NCBI RefSeq assembly: GCF_002245215.1
Contig: NZ_NPMR01000001.1
Location: 1-64,000 of the forward strand
Reading direction: 5' to 3'
Source of the DNA: Microbacterium sp. Yaish 1
GTDB lineage: Bacteria; Actinomycetota; Actinomycetes; Actinomycetales; Microbacteriaceae
DNA: 64,000 nucleotides
In this document: one piece after another, positions 26,502-36,100 of the stretch
Layout: each line of letters opens with the position of its first letter
Numbering within the stretch: position 1 is the first letter of the stretch
The notes under the pieces: model-generated
Databases searched by the model: none
What the model was told of the DNA's origin: nothing
What the model saw: the letters and a program-made list of their open reading frames with translations, nothing else
Translations under genes and position numbers: made by a program

Positions 26502-27857
26502 TCAGAGCGAGAACGGCACGACGAGCGCAGCCCAGGCAAGGAAGGGGCCGATCAGCACGATGACCCCGGAGTAGCGCAGAATCCGCTGGTAGAACGCGGG
26601 CGGGTCGACGTTCTGGGCGTTCGCGAGGACGAGCGCGCCGTTGGTCGAGAACGGTGAGACATCGACGACCTTCGCGGCGATCGCGACCGCAGAGATCGCC
26701 ATCCCGCCGGCGACAGGGCTGTCCTGGATGAGCGGCAGGAGCATCGGGATCGAGATCGCGATGACCGCCGTCGACGAGGCGAACGCCGAGACGACACCGG
26801 CCATGACGCAGAGCACGAGCACACCGATGAGGGGCGAACCGAGGCTGCCGATCCCGTTCGCGACCCATTCGATCGCGCCGGCTTCTTCGACGATGCTGAT
26901 GTAGGTGATCATGCCCGCGACGAGCAGGATGGTCGACCAGCTGATGCCCTCGACCGCCGCGGTGAGGTGCTTCTTCTCGATGAAGGCGATCAGGGTGCCG
27001 GCGACGAGCGCGAGGATGCCGATGTCGAGGTGGAACACCATGGCCCCGACCGCCAGCCCCAGCAGGGCGAGCAGCGTCAGAACCTGAGCCGGCGTCGTTC
27101 GCACGCGAGGGGTCTGGAGCGTCTGCGTGAGCGTGAGGACCGAGCCCTGCTCGGCGCCGCCGACGGAGATGTTCCCCGTTGCGGGCACGCGGGGTCCGGG
27201 CACCGCGCCGCCATCGCCGGTGCTGGTCTCCGCAGCGCCGGAGTACGCTCCCCCGCGAAGGCGGTTCTTCCACGAGAAGAACAGCTGCGTCAGGATCGCG
27301 ATCAGCGTCGAGTAGACGAATGCCGTCACGAACAGCACCATGGGCGAGAAGCCGGGGATGTCGCCCACCATGCCGCTGACGAGCAGGCCGAGCACCGAGA
27401 TCGGCGAGAGCGAACCCGCCAGCGCTCCGTAGACGACGGTCATTCCCACCGGCAGCGGGTCCAAGCCGTGCTTGGCCGCGAAGCTGAGCGCGACGGGGGC
27501 GACGAGGGCGACGGCGGCCGGCGGGAACGTGCCCATGGCCGTGAGGATCGCGGCGACCCCGAAGAGCACCCACGGCACCAGCGCCGTCCGGCCCCGCACG
27601 AGGCGGACACCACGGTCGACGATCAGGTCGACCGTGCCGTTGAGCTTCGCGACGGCGAAGAGGTAGGTGACGCCGACGATTGTGAGGAAGAGGTCGGCGG
27701 GGAAGCCGGCGAGCATCTGCTTCTCGTCGAGGCCGAGCACGAGCGTTCCGACGAGGAAGGTACCGATGAATCCGAGGATGCCGATGTTGATCGGCCGCAC
27801 GGTGGCGATGATGACCATCGCGAACAACGCGAGTATCGAGATGAGTTCTGGTGACAT
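26502..27857 (-). CDS. MatC/SLC13-type carboxylate transporter
   Basis: A 451-aa membrane protein with 11-12 helices in two halves, joined by a hydrophilic loop rich in Gly/Ala/Pro (about 208-255). The N-terminal half matches the malonate/dicarboxylate carrier type (MatC_N), and each half has a Ser/Pro-rich reentrant segment (SLSPISV; VSAFASSTAV, DVSPFSTNGA) typical of SLC13/ion-transporter proteins. It is co-directional with and 65 bp behind the PrpF-type gene, so it likely imports the acid that PrpF-type protein handles. Confidence 0.85.
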   Translation of the reverse strand: MSPELISILALFAMVIIATVRPINIGILGFIGTFLVGTLVLGLDEKQMLAGFPADLFLTIVGVTYLFAVAKLNGTVDLIVDRGVRLVRGRTALVPWVLFGVAAILTAMGTFPPAAVALVAPVALSFAAKHGLDPLPVGMTVVYGALAGSLSPISVLGLLVSGMVGDIPGFSPMVLFVTAFVYSTLIAILTQLFFSWKNRLRGGAYSGAAETSTGDGGAVPGPRVPATGNISVGGAEQGSVLTLTQTLQTPRVRTTPAQVLTLLALLGLAVGAMVFHLDIGILALVAGTLIAFIEKKHLTAAVEGISWSTILLVAGMITYISIVEEAGAIEWVANGIGSLGSPLIGVLVLCVMAGVVSAFASSTAVIAISIPMLLPLIQDSPVAGGMAISAVAIAAKVVDVSPFSTNGALVLANAQNVDPPAFYQRILRYSGVIVLIGPFLAWAALVVPFSL

Positions 27858-27922
27858 CGTTGTCTCCCAACGGGGGTTGGCGGCGGCCGGATCCGCCTCG
27901 GCGAGGCCGGCCGCCTATCTGA

Positions 27923-29035
27923 TCATCGGACGAGGAGGGCTCCCTCGACCAGTCCCGACGCGTGATCGGGCAGTTGCTCCAGCGGCAGGGTGACGGAAGC
28001 GTCCGCCAGCCGCCGCGCCGAGCGGGTGATGCCGACCGCGGGCAGGGCGCCGTGTCGGCCGATGCGGGTGCTGACGACACCCGACGGCGTGCGAAGCGAG
28101 GTGACGCCGAGGGCGCCTCGCGCGGCCATCCTCGACACGACGGTGCCAGGAGTCGCCGCCGCCAGCGTGAGCGCGACGCTGCCGGTGATCGCAATGGCCG
28201 GGTGGGCCTTGCCCATCGACATCATCGTGACCCCGAAGTCGTGATCGTCCGCGCTGCGGGGCGACACCAGGGCGACCTTGGGCACCGCTTTGAGCGCGGC
28301 GGCGGCGGTCGCCGCGAGCCCCATGCGGACGGCGCCTTCGCGACGGATGCGGTCGATGCGGGCCAGCAGCTCGGGTCGCGCATCGATGTCGGCGGGGGTC
28401 TCGAGCCCGGTCAGGCCCAGCGCCGACGCCTCGGCGACGACGACGGGCGCTCCCCCGTCGATCAGCGTCACCGGGACGCCGTCGATGTCCTCGATCGCCA
28501 GACCGGACGGCAACAGCCGGCCCGTCGTGCGGCCGGCCGGGTCGACGAACCAGAGCACGACCTCGAGGCCCGCGAACGGGACCCCGACGATGCGCGCGTC
28601 GCCCGACTCGTCGAACATGCCGCCGGGAGTGGGGACCTCCGCCACGATCAGCTGACCGGTGTTGGTGTTGAAGATGCGCACGGACGTTCGGTCACCGCGG
28701 GGCGTCAGCCACCCCGCGTGCAGAGCAAAGGGCGCGACAGCGGCCGAGCAGTTGCCGCAATTGCTCGACCAGTCGACCCGGCCGTCGGCGAGGCCGATCT
28801 GGGCGAAGGTGTAGTCGATGTCGGCGTCGTCTCGCCGGCTCGGCGCCAGGATGACGGCCTTGCTGGTGGTGGAGGTCCCGCCGCCGAGGCCGTCGATCTG
28901 GCGCTCGTCCGGGCTGCCGTACAGGCGCAGCAGGATGTCGTCGACGGGTGCGCCGACACGCTCCAGCTCGTCGCGGCTGAAGACCCAGCACTTGCTGGTG
29001 CCGCCCCGCATGAGTGTCGCCGGAATCTCCAACAT
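27923..29035 (-). CDS. PrpF-family isomerase
   Basis: A 370-aa protein of the PrpF/4-oxalomesaconate tautomerase family (diaminopimelate-epimerase-like fold, two repeated beta barrels). The N-terminal signature MRGGTSKCWVF, DGLGGGTSTTSKAVI and NCGNCSAAVAPFAL are intact, with the conserved Cys residues. Members isomerise cis/trans C=C bonds in unsaturated tricarboxylates such as trans-aconitate or oxalomesaconate. ATG 29035 has GGGAGG 5 nt upstream. First gene of a two-gene operon with the carrier; divergent LysR regulator. Confidence 0.9.
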   Translation of the reverse strand: MLEIPATLMRGGTSKCWVFSRDELERVGAPVDDILLRLYGSPDERQIDGLGGGTSTTSKAVILAPSRRDDADIDYTFAQIGLADGRVDWSSNCGNCSAAVAPFALHAGWLTPRGDRTSVRIFNTNTGQLIVAEVPTPGGMFDESGDARIVGVPFAGLEVVLWFVDPAGRTTGRLLPSGLAIEDIDGVPVTLIDGGAPVVVAEASALGLTGLETPADIDARPELLARIDRIRREGAVRMGLAATAAAALKAVPKVALVSPRSADDHDFGVTMMSMGKAHPAIAITGSVALTLAAATPGTVVSRMAARGALGVTSLRTPSGVVSTRIGRHGALPAVGITRSARRLADASVTLPLEQLPDHASGLVEGALLVR

Positions 29036-29100
29036 GGCCGCCTCCCGAGGTGTCGGCATCCATGCTCGCTCCGAGCACCGTGCAGCGAAATCGCGGATCA

Positions 29101-29216
29101 CTTCACACCCGTGAAGGAACGCTTCAGAAGCCTCAACGCCGAGATCCCGGCCATCTGCTATGCAGTCACGCCAAACGTGTCATATCGATGAGCTGCAATC
29201 GTGAAGTCCCGCTTCA
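29101..29216. promoter_or_regulatory. dyads in the divergent prpF-like/lysR intergenic region
   Basis: The 238-bp gap between the divergent genes contains CTTCACACCCGTGAAG (29101-29116) and TGAAGTCCCGCTTCA (29202-29216). Both are built on TGAAG/CTTCA half-sites with 5-6 nt spacers, and a further TTCAGAAGC lies between them. Such dyads with T-N-A ends suit the neighbouring LysR-type regulator. Confidence 0.5.
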
Positions 29217-29273
29217 TCCGCTTTCAGCGTGCGAGCTCTCGCCTGTACGGTGAAGGCGGAAAGCGAGGCCCCC

Positions 29274-30185
29274 ATGCTCGATGTGCGACGACTGGCTGTT
29301 CTGGTGACGATCCTCGACCACGGATCGCTGACCGCAGCGGCGAAGACGCTGGGGTACTCCCCCTCGGCGCTGTCGCAACAGCTGCAGCGCCTCGAGCAGG
29401 AGGTCGGTCAGCCGCTGGTGCGGCGCCAGCCACGCGGCGTCGTCGCGACCGAGGCGGGCGCGCTGCTCGCCGGGCACGCCCGGTACGTCTTGCGCCGGCT
29501 GCGGGCGGCGGAGTCCGAGCTGGGCGAACTCGCCGGTCTGCGGCGCGGACGCATCGCGGTCGGCACGTTCCCGACGATCGGCACCACGCTCATGCCGGTC
29601 GCGATCAGCCGCTTCCGGCGGGACTACCCCGATGTGCGCCTCGACGTACACAGCGCCCGGTTCGACGAACTCGTCGCCGCTCTGCAGGAGAACACGATCG
29701 GCCTGTCGCTGCTGTGGGACTACGAGTGGAACCGCATCGATGAGCCCGACCTCTCGATCACTCCCCTCTTCGAAGACCCCACGGTGCTGGTGGTCTCGCA
29801 GGACCACCGCCTCGGGCGCACGCGTCACGCGACGATGTCGATGCTCCGGCACGAGGAGTGGATCGTCCGAAAGCGCGACCACCCGGTCGCCGAGGTCCTG
29901 GAGCGCAGCTGCCGGGCCGCTGGATTCAGCCCGACCATCGCGTTCGAGGCCAACGACTACCAGGAAGCCCTCGCAATGGTGAGCGTCGGGCTCGGCGTGG
30001 CTCTGGCTCCGCGTACGGCTGTGCAGTCCGCACGGCCGGACGTCCGTATCGTCAGCCTCGGCCAGGACGCACCCTCGCGGCGCGTCGTCATCGCGCATCG
30101 CAGCGATCGCGTCCGCCCACCCGGGGAGCGCGCGATGCACCAGATCCTCGTCAACGTCGCCCAAGAGCAGCTCGTCGCCGGCTGA
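29274..30185 (+). CDS. LysR family transcriptional regulator
   Basis: A 303-aa LysR regulator: N-terminal winged HTH (LTAAAKTLGYSPSALSQQLQRLEQEVGQPLVRR, about 19-51) and a periplasmic-binding-type effector domain from about residue 90. ATG 29274 is used; the upstream 15-codon extension lacks the HTH-proximal start typical of the family. Divergent from the PrpF-type/MatC-type operon, which it probably activates when its carboxylate inducer is present. Confidence 0.92.
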   Translation: MLDVRRLAVLVTILDHGSLTAAAKTLGYSPSALSQQLQRLEQEVGQPLVRRQPRGVVATEAGALLAGHARYVLRRLRAAESELGELAGLRRGRIAVGTFPTIGTTLMPVAISRFRRDYPDVRLDVHSARFDELVAALQENTIGLSLLWDYEWNRIDEPDLSITPLFEDPTVLVVSQDHRLGRTRHATMSMLRHEEWIVRKRDHPVAEVLERSCRAAGFSPTIAFEANDYQEALAMVSVGLGVALAPRTAVQSARPDVRIVSLGQDAPSRRVVIAHRSDRVRPPGERAMHQILVNVAQEQLVAG

Positions 30186-30200
30186 TCTGCCGCATATGCA

Positions 30201-30230
30201 GAAACCGGCAACCTGATGGATGCCGGTTTC
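30201..30230 (+). terminator. terminator of the lysR gene
   Basis: GAAACCGGCA and TGCCGGTTTC form a perfect 10-bp stem with a 10-nt loop, followed by TCGTTTT. It lies 15 bp after the lysR stop and marks the left edge of recognisable core genome before the island. Confidence 0.8.
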
Positions 30231-30269
30231 TCGTTTTGGTGGAATCGGCGGTCAAGCAGGGGGCACGCC

Positions 30270-30587
30270 CTGTCCAATCCGGTCCGGTTCCGGGTACTCG
30301 GCAGGCGCAGAAGCGGCTCGAAGCCGCCTCGATTGACGCTGGTCGATGGCTACCTCGCCGGTCAGACGGTGGAGGAGCTTGGCACCGAGTTCGGCATCGA
30401 ACGCCGCACGGCAGGCGCGCACCTGCACCGGCGAGGCGTCCCGATGCGGCAACGCGGCATGTCGCTCGCACAGGAAGAGGAAGCGTTCGCGTTGGGGGAC
30501 CGTGGCTGGTCGCTGGCTCGGATCGGCGCCTTGCTCGATGTGTCGGCCGGAACGGTCCGGAATCACCTGTCTCCCGGCAGACCTTGA
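30270..30587 (+). pseudogene. serine-recombinase-associated HTH tail, frameshifted (copy 1)
   Basis: The reading starts in one frame as GTRQAQKRLEAASIDA and continues, after an apparent 2-nt loss near 30343, in another as LVDGYLAGQTVEELGTEFG and GWSLARIGALLDVSAGTVRNHL, two consecutive HTH units. This resembles the C-terminal HTH tail found on or next to actinobacterial serine recombinases. A second copy at 31880-32003 keeps the frame across the same point, which shows the frameshift here. No catalytic domain precedes it. Confidence 0.6.
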
Positions 30588-30720
30588 AGCTGACCGCCAG
30601 TCCTCGCATCGATGGGTGACGATGCGCATCGCGTTTGCGAGGTCGTGCAATAGGCGTCCGGGGTGGGGCGCATCGAACGAAACAGAGTGCTGAAATTCAA
30701 CATCTGCGACCCCTTCGTGT

Positions 30721-31400
30721 GTGGACGATGCAGATGAGCGTCTGAATGTACGCGAGACGGCCAAGCGTCTCGGCGTGCATGAGAACAACGTCCGTTCCTT
30801 CGCCAAGGAAGGCATCCTTCCTGACGCCCGGGTGCCGGGGACGAAGTTCTCCAGATTCCGCGCGAGGGACGTGGAGCGCCTGAGGGCCCAGCGAGGGGCG
30901 GTCGCGCTCAGCCTCGCAGCCGAGCGCCGCACGGTGAATCCGGAGCTCGTTACCGCTGGCCAGCTGGCTCAGTGGCCGGCGACGAGCGGTAGAGATTGCC
31001 AGGCATACTTCCCTGAGCTCATCAGGAGGCTGCCTTCCCTGAGCTCATCACCAGGCTGCTAGCAGAGACGCCCGGGGCTGGTCAGATCTCGATCCGCACA
31101 GGTGACGGAGTGCTGCCTGCCGGAAACGACGGCACCGCCACCCTTGAACAGCAGACCAAGCTCTTGCCAGCCGGGCGGATCAGGTTTGAGTTCGGCACCA
31201 ACCAGGACATCAGGGCGAAGGCGAATATGGACTACGAAGCCCGGAAGAGATCCGCAGCCATAGACGAGACGTTCGTCTCTGCAACACCGCGCAGATGGCA
31301 GGCTCAGGACGCGTGGGTCGCCGAGCGGCAGACATGCCTGGTGGGTGCTTCACGACTGGCGCGGCTATCCGGGCAGGCAGGACGACGGCACGCTCGATGA
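30721..31400 (+). pseudogene. N-terminal remnant of a large HTH protein, broken by a 26-bp tandem duplication
   Basis: GTG start, then an excisionase-like HTH (LNVRETAKRLGVHENNVRS) and ELVTAGQLAQWPATS...FPELI. At 31008-31059 a 26-bp unit is present twice, which shifts the frame. With one unit removed the protein continues as FPELITRLLAETPG, PAGRIRFEFGTNQDIRAK and ETFVSATPRRWQAQDAWVAE. I recognise this HTH plus FPELIRRL plus EFGTxxxxKxKA layout as the N-terminus of large (over 1000 aa) actinobacterial proteins of unknown function. Only about 215 residues remain before homology ends near 31335. Confidence 0.55.
31008..31059 (+). repeat. 26-bp tandem duplication
   Basis: Unit 1 (31008-31033) and unit 2 (31034-31059) both begin CTTCCCTGAGCTCATCA and end GGCTGC, differing at two bases in the middle (GG versus CC). 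Since 26 is not a multiple of three, the duplication knocks the host gene out of frame. Confidence 0.9.
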
Positions 31401-31803
31401 AGCCGCCATGCAGAATTGCGTCGAACACGCCGCCTCCAGCTTTCTGACCTCGACCGGGGAAACATTAGCGATGAGCTGATCGGCCAAGCGTTCGCCCACG
31501 CCCCAAGCGACGACGACGGCATCTGGCCGCCCAAGCCAGTCCGCGATCTGATCGAGTCTATCGGCCGCCGCGACCTGGAAAACGGCATGATTAACGGCCA
31601 CCTCAACAGTCGAGGCATCACTACCCGCGGAGTGTACGACGGCGGCGCACAGGAACGAGCACTTGCGGCACAATACAAGCAATGGAGCCTGGATACTCAG
31701 CCCATTGGCCCCGAACTGCCCGAATCCTTCGCGCAATCGCAACTCACACGAGCGAGACGCGGCCCGCGAGGACGAACGGGCGCAACTCGATCAGGATCTT
31801 GAT
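31338..31803 (+). pseudogene. C-terminal remnant of an actinobacterial hypothetical protein, two frameshifts
   Basis: Three frames follow one another as a single gene: VLHDWRGYPGRQDDGTLDEA, then DELIGQAFAHAPSDDDGIWP...RGITTRGVYDGGAQERALA, then HWPRTARILRAIA and finally RDAAREDERAQLDQDLD before a stop at 31801-31803. The blocks AHAPxDxDGxWP and GGxQERxLA recur in C-termini of actinobacterial proteins of unknown role. It is fused directly to the HTH remnant, so a deletion joined two genes near 31338. Confidence 0.5.
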
Positions 31804-31879
31804 TGACGTCAAACACGCCCGCGGAACTCTCGCTGTTCGAACAGTGTCCGTGAGCTGCCGCATCCGGGCCTGTTGCGGG

Positions 31880-32003
31880 CACTCGGCAGGTGCAGAATCG
31901 GCTCGACGTGCCCTCGGTCGACGCCCTGGTCAACGGCTACCTGAGCGGTCGGAGCGTGTACGAGCTGGCCGCCGAGTTCGGCATCGAACGCGGTTGCGCG
32001 TGA
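31880..32003 (+). pseudogene. serine-recombinase-associated HTH tail, truncated (copy 2)
   Basis: Reads TRQVQNRLDVPSVDALVNGYLSGRSVYELAAEFGIERGCA then TGA (32001-32003). It aligns with copy 1 at 30300-30410 at DNA level (CTCGGCAG-TGCAGAA-CGGCTCGA and GAGTTCGGCATCGAACGC shared). It lacks both the catalytic core and the second HTH, so it is a fragment. Confidence 0.55.
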
Positions 32004-32379
32004 CCATCTTGCCCCGTGCCCGCGGCGCTGCATCACACTTGCTACGGTGTCCTCACGAGCAGCCACCTAACCGGGACACAAGTCCCGGAGTTGCGGCGGG
32101 CTCCGTCTTGGGCGGTGACCCTGCCGGTGCTGAGACCGGCCGTGTGCGACGATGGCTGGATCGCCTCGACGCTGTTTGCGGACTCAATGCACCTTTTCGG
32201 TCAGAACCGAAGCGAAATCTTTCCGGATTCACTAGGATTTCGAAGCGTTCCATCATCGATGAGAACGCAGCTGGCGCGTGGCATGTGGCGGCAGAGTGGG
32301 TTTCGGTACGAGCGTACCGGCGTGCAACACCCCAGAGATGGCACTGGCACGCCTTTCCGATCCAATGTGAGGTCCCGAC
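32004..32379 (+). other. non-coding stretch upstream of the hamA-like gene
   Basis: 376 bp without a credible gene. It holds a small perfect hairpin CCGGGAC-ACAA-GTCCCGG at 32081-32098 and is more AT-rich towards the 3' end, where the promoter of the two-gene defence operon should lie. TAGGAT near 32231 is a possible -10 box, but no -35 is convincing. Confidence 0.5.
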
Positions 32380-33141
32380 ATGACTGACTTCTTTAGCTCA
32401 TGGTGCGAGCCGCCGAAGGACGAGGCAATCGGCAAGCACCTCTCTCGTCTCTTGACTTCAGAGGACGACGAAGCCGGCATTGACGCCGTCGTGACGTTGC
32501 TTCCCCGGACGTATGCCAAGAGAGAGAACCTCAAGCGGATTGCGAAGCGCCACGGCAAGGAGGGCGTCGCGAAGCTCCTCAGCAACAAGGTGCCGAAGAC
32601 GAAGAACGGTCGTTCTGGTGACATGGGCGAGATCCTCGGCACCGCGTACGTCCAGACCACGATGGGTTACACCACCGGGCCGAGCCGACTCATCGAGCGC
32701 GACCACCAAGAGTGGGCCTTGCGAGGCGACGACGTCCTGGGGGCGCGCCTGAGCGGCCAGAAGCTCGAACTGGTCAAGGTCGAGGCGAAGAGCCGAGCCA
32801 AAGCCGACAAGGCAACCGTCACACAGGCCCGGGAAGGTTTGCGCCGCAACGGTGACCTCGCGTCGCCACACTCGCTGACACAGTTCGCCGAACGGCTCCT
32901 CAAGAAGGACGAGGCACTGAGTGACGCTCTCAACGACGTGCTGCAGAAGAGCGGACTTCGCCCGGGTCAGCTCGCTCACGTCATGTTCATCTTCTCGGGC
33001 ACCCACCCGGTCAGCCATGTTCGTGATGACCTCAAGGCATACAACGGCAACGTATCCCAAACGACAGTGACCGTCCGAGTAGGTGCCCACCAGGAATTCA
33101 TCCGCAAGAGCTACGACTCGGTGGTGACCCATGCCCCGTGA
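32380..33141 (+). CDS. hamA: HamA-like (DUF1837) PD-(D/E)XK nuclease, Hachiman-type defence
   Basis: A 253-aa protein. The middle holds a nuclease-like core: E84 in GDMGEILG, D117/D118 in RGDDVLG, then E135-A136-K137 in LVKVEAKSRA, matching E...D...ExK of restriction-like folds. The C-terminal half (VMFIFSGTHP, GAHQEFIRKSY) is a separate conserved block. HamA of Hachiman systems has an EAK-type active site and is encoded immediately before helicase HamB, as here with an 11-bp overlap. Nuclease plus helicase is certain from motifs; the Hachiman label is by family gestalt and could be a sister system. GAGG lies 8 nt before the ATG. Confidence 0.62.
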   Translation: MTDFFSSWCEPPKDEAIGKHLSRLLTSEDDEAGIDAVVTLLPRTYAKRENLKRIAKRHGKEGVAKLLSNKVPKTKNGRSGDMGEILGTAYVQTTMGYTTGPSRLIERDHQEWALRGDDVLGARLSGQKLELVKVEAKSRAKADKATVTQAREGLRRNGDLASPHSLTQFAERLLKKDEALSDALNDVLQKSGLRPGQLAHVMFIFSGTHPVSHVRDDLKAYNGNVSQTTVTVRVGAHQEFIRKSYDSVVTHAP

Positions 33142-36100
33142 TGTTGCCGCCCTGGCCACCCAGCTCGCCGAGGCTACCGAGGCGGGATTCCGGGGGAGGC
33201 TCCTGGCGCGGGGACAAGCCCAGTCCATGATCCGGCGAGACGGTCAGCTCCCCGACGACTCCCAGAATTTCAGCGCATATCTCGACCAAGACCTCTTGGA
33301 CTACGGCTACTCGCTCATGAGTACCGCGCTGCGCATCTTCGAGGCCGATCGAACAGAGGACGCCAGCACCGAAGCAGAAGTCGCGCGACAGGTGGCCACG
33401 AGTCGCGACGCCTTCCTGCAAGCGTCCTACGCGCTGGAAGCTGCCACACGAAATGCCGCCCGCGAGACCCCTGAGATCGCCTTTCATCGGCTGATCGCCG
33501 GCGCCGCGAGCCACATGGCAGGCTACGCTGCCCGCGCCTTCTCCCTGGTTGAAGCAAGCCGCGTTAGCGGCCGTTTGTCGCCGATGGAGTTGACGCTCGC
33601 CGACCTAGTCATGCGCGACCTTCGAGGAATCGAGGGGCGCACCCTGCGCGTGCGCTCTGCGCCCGAGGTCTCTGACGAAGCGCTCGCCGACGCGATGTCG
33701 CGGTACGACGAGACTGAGCCCGGTGACGAGGACTCTGACGGTCCGGTCGACGTCGAAACGAACACCTGGGATGGGGGGGCCGGTCCGGAAGATCTCAGCG
33801 ACCTAGGACCAGTCACTCTTCTGCTGAGCGAGCACTACCTATCATCGGTCTCCACGGCCCTATTCGCCATCGCGTTCGGGCGTGATGCTCTTCTCGCGGA
33901 CGCTATCGCCGACCTGCAACTCGGAGAAGACGCGTCTGATGACATTGCAGCGCCTGGCCCGTGGTGGGTCTTCCGGCTCACGCGCCACATTGTGGCGGAC
34001 CTTGCCAAGACCAGCATCAGACGGAACTTGCCGAGCGACCCCCCGGGTGGTGGCGACACCGTCAGTGCGAACGAGCGGCCTGGCCGCGAGGGTCGCGACT
34101 CCAGCACCGAGGTCGCGAGCACGAGCCCGTCCCATCGAGCTAAGCGCCTGTGGCATCGGCTTCGACTAACTTATGTCGCTGCGTTGCTAGCCCGAGAACG
34201 GGCCGAGATCGACCTGTGGCCCTCGCAACTGCACGTCGTAGACCGAATCTTTGCCAACACGGACGACCTGGTGGTGGCACTTCCCACCAGCGCGGGCAAG
34301 ACCCGCATCGCAGAGCTATGCATCCTGCGCTGCCTGGCTCAGAAGCGTCGCGCCGTGTATGTGACACCGCTACGAGCGCTGTCCGCTCAGACTGAACGCA
34401 TCCTCGAGGAGACGTTCGCACCGCTAGGAGCGCAGGTGTCCTCGCTGTACGGAAGCATGGGGGCCAACGACCTCGACGGCGACGCATTACGATCAAGCGA
34501 CATCGTGGTAGCGACACCCGAGAAGCTCGACTTCGCGCTTCGATCCGAGCCAACCGTCCTGGACGACGTCGGGCTCATCATCCTCGACGAGGGGCACATG
34601 ATCGGCGCCGAAGAACGCGAGGTCCGCTACGAGGCGCAGATTCAGCGTCTGTTGCGCCGCGCCGACGCAGACACGCGCCGCATTGTCTGCCTCTCAGCGG
34701 TCTTTCCGGAGAATGAAGAGCTCGATGACTTCGTCGATTGGATCACCGACGACGCTCCGGAGGGATTGCACAAGGAGAACTGGCGCCCGACTCGGCAACA
34801 GTTCGGTCTGGTCGAGTGGCGAAAGGGTGGTTACGCCCGTCTCAGTGTGACGGTTGGCGATGACCAGCCGTACATTCCGAGATACCTCGAGGCGAAGCCT
34901 CCTGCCGGAAAGCGGAAGCTCGCGTTCCCCAAGAACCAGAACGAACTGACGCTTGCGACTGCTTGGCGCCTGGTCGAAGAAGGCCAGACCGTCCTGATCT
35001 TCTGCCCGCTAAGGGTCTCAGTCGGGACGCTCGCAACACTTATCGTCAAACTCCACCAGCAGGGACTGATCGACTCAGTCATGCCAGATGGCGTCGACAT
35101 CGCGAACGCCGAGGCCGTCGGTACTGAGTGGTTCGGCGCCGACCACGACATCCTGAAGTGCCTGCGCCTCGGTGTGGCTATCCACCACGGTGCTCTGCCA
35201 GGACCTTTTCGCCGCGAGATCGAAGGCTTGCTGCACAACCGCATCCTGAAGATCACGGTCGCCTCACCCACGCTTGCGCAGGGTCTCAACCTGTCCGCGT
35301 CCGTGGTGCTTTTCTCCAGCCTCCACCGCAGCGGGAACGTGCTGAAGGGTTCAGAGTTCGCCAACGTCATCGGACGTGCCGGACGCGCGTTCGTCGACAC
35401 CGAGGGACTCGTGCTATACCCGGTGTTCGAGCCGAGCGCGTACAAGCGCGACACGTGGTTGCAGTTAACTGACGGAGTCCGCTCTCGCGACTTGCAATCC
35501 GGGCTGATCCTCATAGGCAGAATGCTCCTGGAGCGTATGCGGGCGGCAGTTGGGGACTCCCGGCTGTCGCCATTCCTGGAGTATCTGACGGGGTCCGACT
35601 GGTCCTTCCCCACGGTGCCCGGCGAGGATTCGGCAGAACAGGAAGCCGCGTCGACGGCTTGGACCGCAGGCTTATCCATGCTGGACACCGCCATCCTTAG
35701 TGTGGTTGGTGATGAGGCCGCGGATCCCGCAGACGTCATCCAGGTTCTCGCCAATGCCATGCGGGATTCGTTGTGGGAACGGCAGCTCCGGCGGCTCGAC
35801 GACGCGGACTCGCTTCTGATTCGTGCGGTCGTGGAGCAGCGCGCTCAACTTCTTTGGAACACCTCCAGCCCTGCGCAACGTCGCGGCTGGTACCTGGCCG
35901 GACTTGGCGCCGACGCGGGCAGTGAACTGGGGACTGCCGCAGCAGGTATCGTCTCCCTGACGAACGCTGCCGAGATCTCCATCGCAGAAGGTGAGACAGA
36001 GGATGCTGCCGACGGCCTCGTCAGCCTCGCGGCACGGGTGTTCAGCATCTCCACGTTCGCTCCAACGATCTCCGTCAACAACTGGCGAGCAGTGCTGGCC

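Noticed and set aside
30237..30243. TGGTGGA shared with the tRNA-Ala 3' end (38363-38369) as a possible attL
   Set aside because: Only 7 bp are identical and the flanks differ; too short to count as an attachment-site repeat without comparative data.
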